Assembly: GCF_003236385.1 (NCBI RefSeq)
Contig: NZ_POUA01000017.1
Span: 1-42,783 of the forward strand
Reading direction: 5' to 3'
Source: Spongiactinospora gelatinilytica
Lineage (GTDB): Bacteria > Actinomycetota > Actinomycetes > Streptosporangiales > Streptosporangiaceae
Length of the DNA stretch: 42,783 nt
Shown here: positions 16,078-23,943 of the stretch, one piece after another
How the letters are laid out: each line of letters begins with the position of its first letter
Numbering within the stretch: position 1 is the first letter of the stretch
Notes under the pieces: generated by a model
What the model was told of the DNA's origin: nothing
Database searches by the model: none
Seen by the model: only the letters and a program-made list of their open reading frames with translations
Position numbers and translations under genes: made by a program

Positions 16078-16956
16078 ATGACCGGGCGCAGCATCGGAGA
16101 CGTGGCCGCCGAGGTGGGCGTCAGCCCCCAGACGCTGCGGGTGTGGGAGAAACAGCGGTTACTGGTGCCCGACAGGACCGCCGGCGGCCAGCGCCGCTAC
16201 CGGCCCGAACACGTCGAACTCGCGCGCAGGATCGCCGACCTGCGGCAGAGCCACGGCTGGAATCCGGCGGCGATCCGCACCACCCTGGAGGCCGCCACCG
16301 ACTCCGGCGACGGTCCCGCCGAGCCGCCGCCGAGCGGGCACCGGCTGCGCCGGGCCCGGCTGGCCCGCGGCCTGTCCCTGGAGGAGCTGGCCGAGCGGAC
16401 CAGCTTCTCCGCGTCGCACCTGTCGTCCATCGAGCGCGGCGTCGATCGGGCCTCCACCCGGCTGATCGCCGAGGTCGCCGACGCCCTCGGGATACCGATG
16501 AGCGGGCTGGCCGCGTTCCGGGCCGCCGACGCCACCGTGGTGCGCGGCCACGAACGAGCCACGATCGTGCTGGAGGGCAATGTCCAGTGGGAGGAGCTGG
16601 TCCTGCCCGGACGCGATCTCGAACCGGCGCTGCTGACCATCCCCCCGCACGCGACCAGCGGCGGCGCGTACGCCCGCCCCGGGGAGACCTTCGCGTTCGT
16701 CATGTCGGGAAGGATCGCTTTCCGGATCGGCGGCGGTAAGAACGACCACGACACCGGGGGCAGGCTGGTCGAGGTCGATGCGGGGGACGCCATCTCGCTG
16801 CCGTCGCGCACGCTCTACTCGTGGCACAACCCGGCCGCCGAGCCCGCCCGGGCGCTGTGGATCGAGCTGCTCTCGCCGCAGTCCTGGGCCAACCCGATGA
16901 CCAGGCGGATCGTGCAGGCCGCGTCCGGCCTGACGCCGCCGGGAGACGACGGCTGA
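16078..16956 (+). CDS. MerR-XRE-cupin hybrid transcription regulator
   Basis: A 292-residue regulator with three domains in a row. Residues 4-72 are a MerR helix-turn-helix (IGDVAAEVGVSPQTLRVWEKQ, then GGQRRYRPEHVELARRIADLR). Residues 88-145 are a XRE/Cro HTH (LRRARLARGLSLEELAERTS, then SSIERGVDRAS). Residues 165-280 are a cupin with TIPPHATSGGAY, MSGRIAFRIGG and DAISLPSRTLYSWHNP. Most cupin regulators carry only the XRE domain, so the added MerR head is unusual. A TAGGAT box at 16065-16070 would place the transcript start close to the ATG, so the message may be leaderless. It is divergent from the NCS1 operon and very probably controls it, with the cupin sensing the substrate or a product. 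Confidence 0.9.
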   Translation: MTGRSIGDVAAEVGVSPQTLRVWEKQRLLVPDRTAGGQRRYRPEHVELARRIADLRQSHGWNPAAIRTTLEAATDSGDGPAEPPPSGHRLRRARLARGLSLEELAERTSFSASHLSSIERGVDRASTRLIAEVADALGIPMSGLAAFRAADATVVRGHERATIVLEGNVQWEELVLPGRDLEPALLTIPPHATSGGAYARPGETFAFVMSGRIAFRIGGGKNDHDTGGRLVEVDAGDAISLPSRTLYSWHNPAAEPARALWIELLSPQSWANPMTRRIVQAASGLTPPGDDG

Positions 16957-17051
16957 CCGCCGCGCGCAATCACCCGTTTCGGGCGATGCGCGCATCCACT
17001 CCGGCCGTGCAGGCTCCCGCCAAGGGTGTCCCTGCGACGGAGGAGACGCGG

Positions 17052-18111
17052 ATGACCTGGATCGATGACATCACGCTGGACGAGCTGGAGGCGGACCCGT
17101 ACCCGATCTGTGCCCGGCTGCGGCGGGAGGCGCCGGTGGTGTTCGTCCCGGCCGTCGGCGGCTGGTTCGTCACCCGGCGCGATGACGTCATCGCCACCCG
17201 CCGGATGCGGCAGATCGGGGTGGCGACCGCGCTGCCGCGCATGGCGCGCACCCTGGGCATGCCGAACGTGCTGATGGTGGACGGCCCGGCGCACACCGAC
17301 CTGCGCGCGGCCATCGATCCGCTGCTGCTGCCCAAAGCGGTCCCGACGTACGCCGAGGACCTGATCCGGCCGATCGCCGCAGCCGCCGTCCGCGCACTGC
17401 CGAAGGCCGGCGAGGTCGAGCTGATGGAGACGTTCGAGCTGGTGAGCTGCCTTGCGGTGGGGCGGCTGGTCGGCCTGGACGTGGACGGGCCGACCCTGCG
17501 CCGCTGGTTCCAGACTTGGCCGGCGGCATCGCCAACGTCGCCATGCACCCCGGCCCGTTCGATGAGTCCGACCAGGCGGTACGGGAGATGCGGGCGGCGG
17601 TCGATCCGCTGCTGGACCGGCTGGAACACGAGCCGGACGGCGGGATGCTCGCGCACATGTTGCACGCCGGCCGACCGCCGGGCGACCCGCGCCCCCGGGC
17701 GCACATCTACTCCCCGGCGCGGCCGTCTACTGCTGCGGCCCGGAGCCGCTGCTGGCGGCCACGGAACGCGAGGCGCGGCGCCGGCCGGACGGTTCGTTCC
17801 ACGTGGAACGTTTCCAGGGGGCCGCCACCGACCGCGGCGAGGCGATGGGTTTCGACGTCGTGCTGCACCGGCAGGGCCGCAGTGTCCGCGTCGAGCCCGG
17901 TCAGGCCATCATCGAGGCGCTGGAGGAGGCCGGTGTGACCGTGCCGTCGAGCTGCCGGGAGGGCATCTGCGGCACCTGCGAGACCGACGTGCTCGCGGGC
18001 GTACCGGACCACCGGGACACCCTCCTCAGCGACGCCGAGCGGGCGGCGAACACCTGCATGTTCGTCTGCGTGTCCCGCAGCCTGACCGAACGGCTGGTCC
18101 TCGACCTTTAG
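17052..18111 (+). pseudogene. Decayed cytochrome P450 fused to PDR-type reductase (self-sufficient type)
   Basis: From ATG 17052 (ggaggag upstream) the reading is a bacterial P450 N-terminus: LDELEADPYPICARLRREAP at residues 10-29, WFVTRRDDV near 40 and a long helix-rich part to LRRWFQ. At about 17514 one base is missing and the P450 continues in a second frame (LAGGIANVAMHPGPFDESDQ, then LAHMLHAGRPPGDP). At about 17705 it jumps to a third frame that encodes the end of a phthalate-dioxygenase-reductase module: VYCCGPEPLLAATEREAR and a plant-type 2Fe-2S ferredoxin with CREGICGTC and a final Cys in NTCMFVC. The order P450-reductase-ferredoxin matches class VII P450s such as CYP116B. The haem-Cys region, FMN and NADH domains are deleted. 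It is inactive. Confidence 0.75.
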
Positions 18112-18843
18112 ATCGGCTCCAGGTCGCGGGAGTCCAGCCGCAGACGGCGGGGACTGAGGGTGCGGCGGCGTTCGGTGGCGAAGATCGTGGCCGCCAGGCC
18201 CGCCAGCAGCCACAACACCAGGTGCGCCAACCCGGCGGCGAGGCCGGTGTCCGCGCCCGTGACGACCGCTCGCAGCGCGGTCACCGCGCCGTGGGTGGGC
18301 AGCAGCGGTTCCAGGGCGGCCAGGGGAGCGGGGATCGACGACAGGGTGCCGGTGACCAGGGCGACCGTCGCGCCCGGAACGACGGCCTGCCCCACGAGCC
18401 GCCGTGCTCCGCGCCGCCGGCCAGTTTCCCGAGGGACTGCTTGATCTCGGCCGCGCCGCCTCCGGCGCGCGCCTTCATGCCGTCGATGTCGCCCGCGATG
18501 GCGGACAGGCGGCCGGCCGCCCGGGAGAGTCCGGCGCAGAAGTCTTCCCCGCCGGTCTCCTCACTCGGCGACGTCCTGCACTGTTCGGCGAGGCGGTTCA
18601 GTTCGGCGCTGACGGAGTCGGCGGAGGGGAGGTCGTCGATCGCGTCGATGATCCGGTCGGCGATGGGGGCGGCGGTGTCGTAGAGCCGGCGGTTGCCGTC
18701 GGCGACCTGGCGAGCGCCGTCGGCGAGCCTGCGGGTCGCGGCCAGGTCGCCGGTACCGTCCGCGAGCCGGTCCGCGTCGTCGGCGGCCTCGCCCATCTGC
18801 TGGTGCAGGGTGGCGAAGCCGACGTACACGTTGTCCAGGTAGG
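18108..18843 (-). pseudogene. YhgE/Pip-like membrane protein, truncated
   Basis: The minus strand from about 18843 encodes the middle of a YhgE/Pip-type membrane protein: heptad-like repeats of LADGTGDLA, LADGARQVADGNRRL, then ADRIIDAIDDLPSADSVSAELNRLAEQC and EIKQSLGKLAGGAEHG. The frame is lost near 18400, where the transmembrane part resumes in another frame (ATVALVTGTLSSIPAPLAALEPLLP, LAHLVLWLLAGLAATIFA) to a TAA at 18108. The N-terminal signal anchor and start are missing: the coding sequence ends abruptly at 18843 against a LysR stump on the other strand. Such proteins occur in envelope or export complexes; this copy must be non-functional. Its stop overlaps the P450 remnant stop (convergent). 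Confidence 0.65.
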
Positions 18844-18844
18844 T

Positions 18845-19542
18845 CTCGAGGTGTGCGAGCGGGGCAGCTTCACCGCGGTGGCACGGGCCATGTCGTGCAG
18901 CCAGTCGGCGGTGAGCCAGCACGGTGCGCCGGCTGGAGCGGGAGTTCGGGCTGAGCCTGCTCGAACGGCGTCCGCGCGGCGTGCTGCCCACGTCGGCCGG
19001 GCGGTTGCTGCGTGACGCGGCGCTCGCGGGAGTGGGGCGGATCGACGCGGCGGCGCAGCAGTTGCGCGCGCTGGCGGCGGGCGGCGCGGGAGAGGTGCGG
19101 GTCAGTTCGGGGGCCGCCACCGTCCGGCACTTCATGCCCGAGGCGATCGTGGAGCTGCGCCGCCGGTACCCGGGCGTGCAACTCGCCCTGCGCACCCAGC
19201 CGACCAGCCGGGCCTGCCTGACCGACCTGGCCGCGAACCGCGCCGACATCGCGCTGATCTCGATCAGCGGCCCGATCCCCGACGTCGAGCTGCGCCCGCT
19301 GATCGAGCTGCGCTGGGCGCTGGCGGTCAACCAGCACGATCCGCTGGCCTCGCGGGCGAGCCTGAGCGCGGCCGAACTCACCGACGTCCCGGACATCGTG
19401 CTGCCGACCTCGTCGAGTTCCCGTGGACGGCTCACCGCGGTGCTCGGCGAGGGCGCGCTGCCGTCCCAGGCGGTCCCGGACTGGGACACCGCGCTGCTGC
19501 CGGCCGAACTGGGGGTGAACCGGGCCGTCGTGGCGACGGTCC
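18845..19542 (+). pseudogene. LysR-family regulator, both ends lost and frameshifted
   Basis: The plus strand begins inside a LysR helix-turn-helix (LEVCERGSFTAVARAMSCSQ, then SAVSQH), lacking roughly the first ten residues and the start codon. An extra G at about 18924 shifts the frame, after which the protein continues cleanly (RRLEREFGLSLLERRPRGVLPTSAG) into a substrate-binding domain (GEVRVSSGAATVRHFMPEAI, RADIALISISG, LRWALAVNQHDPLA). It breaks off near 19542 after ELGVNRAVVATVP, about 50 residues short of the usual end, where the next remnant begins. Typical length is about 300 residues. Inactive. Confidence 0.8.
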
Positions 19543-19543
19543 C

Positions 19544-20380
19544 GCACTTCGCGCCCTCGACTTCGCCGTCCATGTGCGGCACGGCCCTGAGGTGCTGGCA
19601 GGCGCCGACACGGTGATCATCCCGCCGTTCGCGATCTCGGGACCGGCCACGCCGGTCACGCCGGACGGCCGGCTCGTCCCCGCGACGACGCAGGCGCTCG
19701 CACGGATCACCCCGGGGACCCGCATCGTGTCGATCTGCACCGGCGCCTTCGTCCTCGCCGCCGCCGGATGGCTGGACGGGCGGCCGGTGACCACGCACTG
19801 GCGTCAGACCGATCGGCTGCGGCGGCTCTTCCCCCGGGTCAAGGTCGATCCGGACGTGCTCTTCTTGGACGACGGCGACATCCTGACCTCGGCGGGGGCC
19901 GCGTCCGGGGTCGACCTGTGCCTGCACCTGGTGCGGAAGGGCCACGGCAGTGAGGTCGCCAACCAGGTGGCCCGCAAGTGCGTGGTCCCGCCGTGGCGCG
20001 ACGGCGGCCAGGCCCAGTACATCGACCGGCCGGTCCCGGCCCCTTCCTCCGGCGGCCCGGCCAGGGCCCGCGAATGGGCGCTCGCGCGACTGCACCTCCC
20101 CGTCACGCTCGCCGAACTCGCGGCGGAGGCGCGGATGAGCGGCCGTACCTTCGCCCGCCGCTTCCGCGCCGAAACCGGGCTGAGCCCGGGGCGGTGGCTC
20201 ATCCAGCAGCGGGTCGAACGCGCCCGGCGGCTGCTCGAATCCACCGACCTGCCGGTGGACCGGATCGCGTCCGAGGTGGGATTCGGGACCGCCGCCTCGC
20301 TGCGGCAGCACTTGAACGCGGCGATCGGCGTCTCGCCCGCGACCTACCGCCGCACCTTCCGGCCGCCCCTGGCGGGCTGA
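19544..20380 (+). pseudogene. GlxA-type regulator (DJ-1/PfpI plus AraC), 5' truncated
   Basis: A protein of the GlxA subfamily: residues of a DJ-1/PfpI domain (VLAGADTVIIPPF, then SICTGAFVLAAAGWLDGRPVTTHW with the nucleophile-elbow Cys, and ILTSAGAASGVDLCLHLV), followed by an AraC DNA-binding domain (LAELAAEARMSGRTFARRFR, VDRIASEVGFG). Normal members have about 310-330 residues; here the first 60 or so are missing and the frame is joined directly to the end of the LysR remnant near 19544. A GTG at 19574 could still start a 268-residue product, so the DNA-binding domain might be made. Its end overlaps the exporter gene on the other strand by 37 bases. Confidence 0.7.
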
Positions 20381-21648
20381 CCGTCACGGCGGTGGCCTGC
20401 GCGCAGTACGAGGATCTCGGCGGCGAGCGCGCCGAGCAGCGCGATCGACGCGCAGGCGACCCCGGGGAGCCGGGTCAGCGGCAGGAGCAGGCCGAGAGCC
20501 AGCATCCCGCCCACGTGCGCGACCGCCGCGCGGAGCAGCACCGAGGTACGGTCGGCGGCGATGATCAAGGCGCGGGCCTGTCCGCGTACCGCCCACAGGG
20601 CCGGGACCGCCACGAGGACCGCCACCCATGACTCCCCCAGGTACGCGGGACCGGGGGGCACGTTGCTGAAGCCGGTGAGGTACAGGTGCGCCAGCGGCGT
20701 GCAGGCGACCAGCAGACCGGCCGCGAGCAGTGTCCCGGCCAGCAGGACGGTGAAGCGGCGCAGCACGGCGACGTCACCGGTGCGCCGCAGCAGGGCCGCG
20801 CCGACCGTCTCGAAATCCGACAGCGGGATCGTGCCCAGGGACAGCAGCCCGTAGAGGGCCGGCCACACGATCAGGGAGGCTTCGGCCGCGCCGGATCGGG
20901 CGAGCACCACCGTCGTGATCAGAGCGGGGCTCATGTTGAGCAGGATGTTGGAGGTCAGCCGCGCGTGCTGGGCCAGCAGCCGCCCTGCGCCCTTCTGGAC
21001 GTCCTCGGTGACCGCCAGGCGCCGGACGGCGGTGCTCAGGTACGCCGCCTCCGCCCACGCGCCCGCCGACAACGCGACTCCGCCGACCGCCGCCGTGGTG
21101 AGCCCGGCCCGCCACAGTCCCAGGGCGGCGGCGATCGTCACGGCGATGCGCACCCCGGTGGCGACCGCGATCGGCTGGGTGCGGTCCCGCTCGATCAGGC
21201 GTCCGTGCAGGTAGCGGCGGAGCGCCACGGCCGGCGGCGCCGTGGCGAAGGACAGCAGGCACACCTGGAACATGCCGTGCAGCCCCGCCGGGAGGCCGAT
21301 CAACGCGGGAACGGCCGGCAGCGCCGCCAGCCCCAGCATCACCGCGCTGCCCGCGACCCCGGTCACCAGCGCGTGCCGCAGCAGCGCGGACGAACCGTGC
21401 ACGGCCCGGGCGACGACGACCAGTGGGGCCAAGGCCAGCGCCGGGGAGTTGACGACGAACAGCACCGACAACCCGGCCCCCAGGGCGGCCAGCGCGGAAG
21501 GCCCCTGCGGCATTCTCGTCACGACCGCCGCGACCACCGGGATCTCCCACGCCAGCAGCGAGGAGCCGAAGGCGGTCGGCACCCAGGAGCGGGCGAGGGC
21601 CCAGACTCGCGCTCCCCCGCTCAGATCGTCTGCTCGCGTCGCGCTCAC
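20344..21648 (-). CDS. MATE/MOP-type exporter, ANKH-like, of the RiPP locus
   Basis: A 434-residue integral membrane protein with about twelve hydrophobic segments. The N-terminal block WEIPVVAAVVTRMPQGPSAL near residues 34-53 and the following NSPALALAPLVVVARA resemble the ANKH-like branch of the MOP (MATE/flippase) superfamily, where a Glu and an Arg sit in the same places. This is a comparison from memory, not a search. Its GTG start at 21648 overlaps the stop of the ThiF-like gene by 4 bases (GTGA), so the two are translationally coupled. The natural role is export of the modified peptide or self-protection. A substrate other than the peptide, such as a lipid or small anion, cannot be excluded. 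Confidence 0.75.
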   Translation of the reverse strand: MSATRADDLSGGARVWALARSWVPTAFGSSLLAWEIPVVAAVVTRMPQGPSALAALGAGLSVLFVVNSPALALAPLVVVARAVHGSSALLRHALVTGVAGSAVMLGLAALPAVPALIGLPAGLHGMFQVCLLSFATAPPAVALRRYLHGRLIERDRTQPIAVATGVRIAVTIAAALGLWRAGLTTAAVGGVALSAGAWAEAAYLSTAVRRLAVTEDVQKGAGRLLAQHARLTSNILLNMSPALITTVVLARSGAAEASLIVWPALYGLLSLGTIPLSDFETVGAALLRRTGDVAVLRRFTVLLAGTLLAAGLLVACTPLAHLYLTGFSNVPPGPAYLGESWVAVLVAVPALWAVRGQARALIIAADRTSVLLRAAVAHVGGMLALGLLLPLTRLPGVACASIALLGALAAEILVLRAGHRRDGQPARGGRKVRR

Positions 21649-22667
21649 GTCCGGCAGGGGCAGTCCTTCCGGAATTCAGAGGGGGTGAATTCGAAGGTGA
21701 GGGTGTCGGCATTGACATAAAGGCTCTGCCCGGCCGTGCGAGATGTCTCTTTTGCACCGGAAACCAGGCCGATGACCTCGTTCACGGCGATTCCCGCGAC
21801 CATCGCGACCAAGGTCCCGGTGAGACTGCCGGACTTCTCCGGCCGTAACACGTCCAAGTCGCGAATTCCCACGCATTCCATGCATGGAGTCCGGCCGGGA
21901 ATCATCGTCGGCCCGACCCTGGCCCCTTTGTTGGTGATGCCGATCTGCCCGAACGGCACGCCCGTGCGCAGGCTCGCCTCGTTCGACCAGCGGATCGCGT
22001 GGTTGCGCGGCCGGTCATAGGCGTTGAAGAAGAAGTCGGCGCCCTGCACGAGTTCGACGATATCGTCGGCGGACTCGATCCGGGTGTGGTGGGCGATGAA
22101 CCGCGACCGCGAATTCTGTAGCTCCAGATGCCGTTTCAGCGCGTCCAGCTTCGGCATCCCGATGTCCTGCTCGTCGAAGGTCGGGTGGGTCGGCAGATTC
22201 TCCTCGGCGAAGGTGTCGAAGTCCACCGCCTCCAGCGTGCCGATCCCCGCCGCGTTCAGCAGCCGCAGCAGCGTGGTGCCGCCCGCTCCCGTCCCGATGA
22301 TCACGATCCGGGCGTCACGCAGGCGTTTCATGCCCTCGTAGCCGTCCCAGCCGTCGCGGTCGTACAGCCGCAGGTGGTTGATCTGCCGGCTCCACCGCCG
22401 CAGATCTTCGGCATCCAGCGGGGGGACGTCGGCGGCGTCGTCCAGGACACCCTGCGATGCGAGGACCTCCAGCCAGGAATCCGTCTCGGGGAACCGCTCG
22501 CGCAACTCCGGTAGGGTGGCCGACCCGTCCAGGGCCATCACGAAGGACACCATTTCCTTGGTGGGATTCATGATCCTGAACTTTTCCGGACCGATCCCGA
22601 TATAGAGATGCGGCTCGCCCGCAATATGGTAGATCCGGAGAAATTCCTTGACTCTGGGTCGCTGCAC
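21645..22667 (-). CDS. ThiF/E1-like adenylating enzyme with N-terminal peptide-recognition-like domain
   Basis: A 340-residue enzyme of the MccB/PaaA kind. Residues 1-85 resemble a PqqD-like RiPP recognition element (LYIGIGPEKFRIMNP at 21-35, ALDGSATLPELRERFP at 45-60). WSRQINHL at 92-99 matches the YSRNFLHY element of MccB. The ATP-binding E1 core has IVIIGTGAGG at 121-130 and the acidic VDFDTFAEENL at 148-158. Two Cys pairs, CMEC (262-265) and CPC (336-338), probably bind zinc. The Arg-Gln normally found after the NL in E1 enzymes is replaced by Pro-Thr-His. The enzyme would adenylate the C-terminus or side chains of a short peptide. GTG 22667 has ggagg 5 bases upstream. A peptide gene lies 114 bases upstream and the exporter is coupled downstream. 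Confidence 0.88.
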   Translation of the reverse strand: MQRPRVKEFLRIYHIAGEPHLYIGIGPEKFRIMNPTKEMVSFVMALDGSATLPELRERFPETDSWLEVLASQGVLDDAADVPPLDAEDLRRWSRQINHLRLYDRDGWDGYEGMKRLRDARIVIIGTGAGGTTLLRLLNAAGIGTLEAVDFDTFAEENLPTHPTFDEQDIGMPKLDALKRHLELQNSRSRFIAHHTRIESADDIVELVQGADFFFNAYDRPRNHAIRWSNEASLRTGVPFGQIGITNKGARVGPTMIPGRTPCMECVGIRDLDVLRPEKSGSLTGTLVAMVAGIAVNEVIGLVSGAKETSRTAGQSLYVNADTLTFEFTPSEFRKDCPCRT

Positions 22668-22712
22668 TTATTCCTCCTTCCGTGACGCCCGTATCACCCC
22701 TATAGCGCCCAT
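22668..22712 (-). CDS. Possible 14-codon leader ORF before the ThiF gene
   Basis: ATG GGC GCT ATA through GAG GAA TAA encodes MGAIGVIRASRKEE. Its stop is immediately followed by the GTG start of the ThiF-like gene and its last codons lie on that gene's ribosome site. No good ribosome site precedes the ATG. It could be a coupling leader or chance. Confidence 0.25.
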   Translation of the reverse strand: MGAIGVIRASRKEE

Positions 22713-22724
22713 AGCACGTTTCGC

Positions 22725-22760
22725 TCCGTGGCGGGAGGACGCACTTCCTCCCGCCACGGA
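22725..22760 (-). terminator. Perfect 15-bp hairpin between peptide gene and ThiF gene
   Basis: TCCGTGGCGGGAGGA at 22725-22739, a six-base loop and TCCTCCCGCCACGGA at 22746-22760 pair without a mismatch. There is no T-run, as is common in high-GC bacteria. It follows the peptide stop by 20 bases and precedes the ThiF start by 57, so it would act as a partial terminator or 3' stabiliser that gives a short, abundant peptide message. Confidence 0.75.
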
Positions 22761-22780
22761 CCAAACGCTTGGCCAAACCA

Positions 22781-22843
22781 TCAGATGACGTTACCGTGCC
22801 ACTCCTGAACGAGGCCCTCCTCGTGCACACACTCCATGGTCAT
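22781..22843 (-). CDS. Candidate RiPP precursor peptide, 20 residues
   Basis: ATG ACC ATG GAG TGT at 22843 to TGA at 22781 encodes MTMECVHEEGLVQEWHGNVI. A very strong ribosome site (ggggggagg) lies 8 bases before the ATG, the best in this part of the window; an in-frame GTG nine bases upstream is badly spaced. It is followed by a 15-bp hairpin and then by a MccB/PaaA-like ThiF gene on the same strand. The layout is that of microcin C (peptide gene, stem-loop, adenylating enzyme, exporter) and of pantocin A, whose precursor is modified at a Glu-Glu-Asn. This peptide has Glu-Glu-Gly at 8-10 and Gly-Asn near the end, but does not end in Asn. It is too short for homology to settle it; the ribosome site and position carry the call. 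Confidence 0.6.
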   Translation of the reverse strand: MTMECVHEEGLVQEWHGNVI

Positions 22844-22962
22844 TTCGGTCACCTCCCCCCTGACTACTTACTTAAGAGGGGAACACCGCGACCATCACCC
22901 CGTCAAGGCACGCTGAATTCGGGCGAACACCCATGCCCTTTTCCTGCGCCGCCCGGCACCGC

Positions 22963-23876
22963 TCATGGCTTCAGCTTGAGCCGCTTCTTCGACGCACCCG
23001 GGAACACGACGACCAGGTGCTCCTCCTCCGCGTCGCCACCCCGACGCTGATCACCCGCCGCCGCGCGGGCGTAAGATCCGCCAGGCGGTCCTCACCGGAC
23101 ATCTCACGGGCGGTCGCCGCCATCCACACGATGCTGACGAGCCCCACCGCGTCCATCGTGATCGTTATCACCAGGCTGCCGCTGGGGATCGTGCCGAAGA
23201 AGATGTTGAGCGGGAGTACCAGCATGTGGACGCCCACCGACGACCACCCGGCGATCAGCGTGCCCCGGCTCCACCGGCCGTCGCGCCACTGCCCGACGAC
23301 CGTGATGATCGTCGCCGCGGCTCCGCTCAGCCCCAAGCCCAGTTCGACCAGGCCGTCCCACTCAAGCTCCAGGAGGTCGAGCTGGTCGAGCAGTTCGTTG
23401 GCCATCACGGCCAGGTCGACAGTGAAGATCGCTGCGGCCGTCGTGCGCAGCACGCGGGACCGCCAGCGGATGACGAGCAGGTAGAGGACGTAGATCGCGG
23501 TCCACAACACGAACGAGAACGCCGCGCGGACCGCGCCCGGCAGCAGCGCGATCGGGAACCACAGCACGAGCAAGTACGCCACCGCCAGGTACAGCAGCCG
23601 GCGCAGCGCCTTCGCCCGGCGGTCCAGCGGTCCGGGCGCGGGGGCACGAAGGATCAGCCACAGGAACGCGACCTTCACCAGAGCGGCCACGAGCAGCGCC
23701 ACAGTCGTCAGGGAGTCGAGCCCGTCGGGCGCGTAGAAGTTCGCATATGCCGGCGGCGACCATTCGACGGCCACCCAGAGCCAGTCGTCTCCGAGCACCA
23801 GGCCCATGACCGCCGCGGCAAGAATTAGGCCGACTACTCCAGCCCTAATAAACCGCCATAAATTACCCGAAAGCAC
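22963..23876 (-). CDS. Unrecognised multi-pass membrane protein, 3' end probably frameshifted
   Basis: About seven hydrophobic segments are visible (residues 11-29, 58-75, 92-110, 120-137, 145-160, 188-203, 235-262). No family recognised. The frame as read ends at 22971 with an implausible Arg/Ser-rich tail, while the +1 frame from about 23035 gives DAEEEHLVVVFPGASKKRLK and stops at 22963, which reads as a natural cytosolic tail; one base is probably missing near 23040. GTG 23876 has no ribosome site but a TAAGAT box lies about 8 bases upstream, suggesting a leaderless message. It lies 120 bases upstream of the peptide gene on the same strand, so a link to the RiPP locus is possible but not shown. 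Confidence 0.6.
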
Positions 23877-23913
23877 GGGACGCGATCTTAGCGGGCACCG
23901 CCGACACTCTTGT

Positions 23914-23943
23914 GGCGGCTATTGGCGGCTATTCGCGGCTATT
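23914..23943 (+). repeat. Three 10-bp direct repeats
   Basis: ggcggctatt, ggcggctatt and cgcggctatt follow each other without gaps, just upstream of the minus-strand membrane protein gene. The period is close to one helix turn, so they could be regulator sites, or slippage in a non-coding gap. Confidence 0.7.

Noticed and set aside
22781-22843. Classical microcin C precursor
   Set aside because: Known precursors end in Asn, the adenylation site; this peptide ends Asn-Val-Ile, so only a related but different chemistry is proposed.
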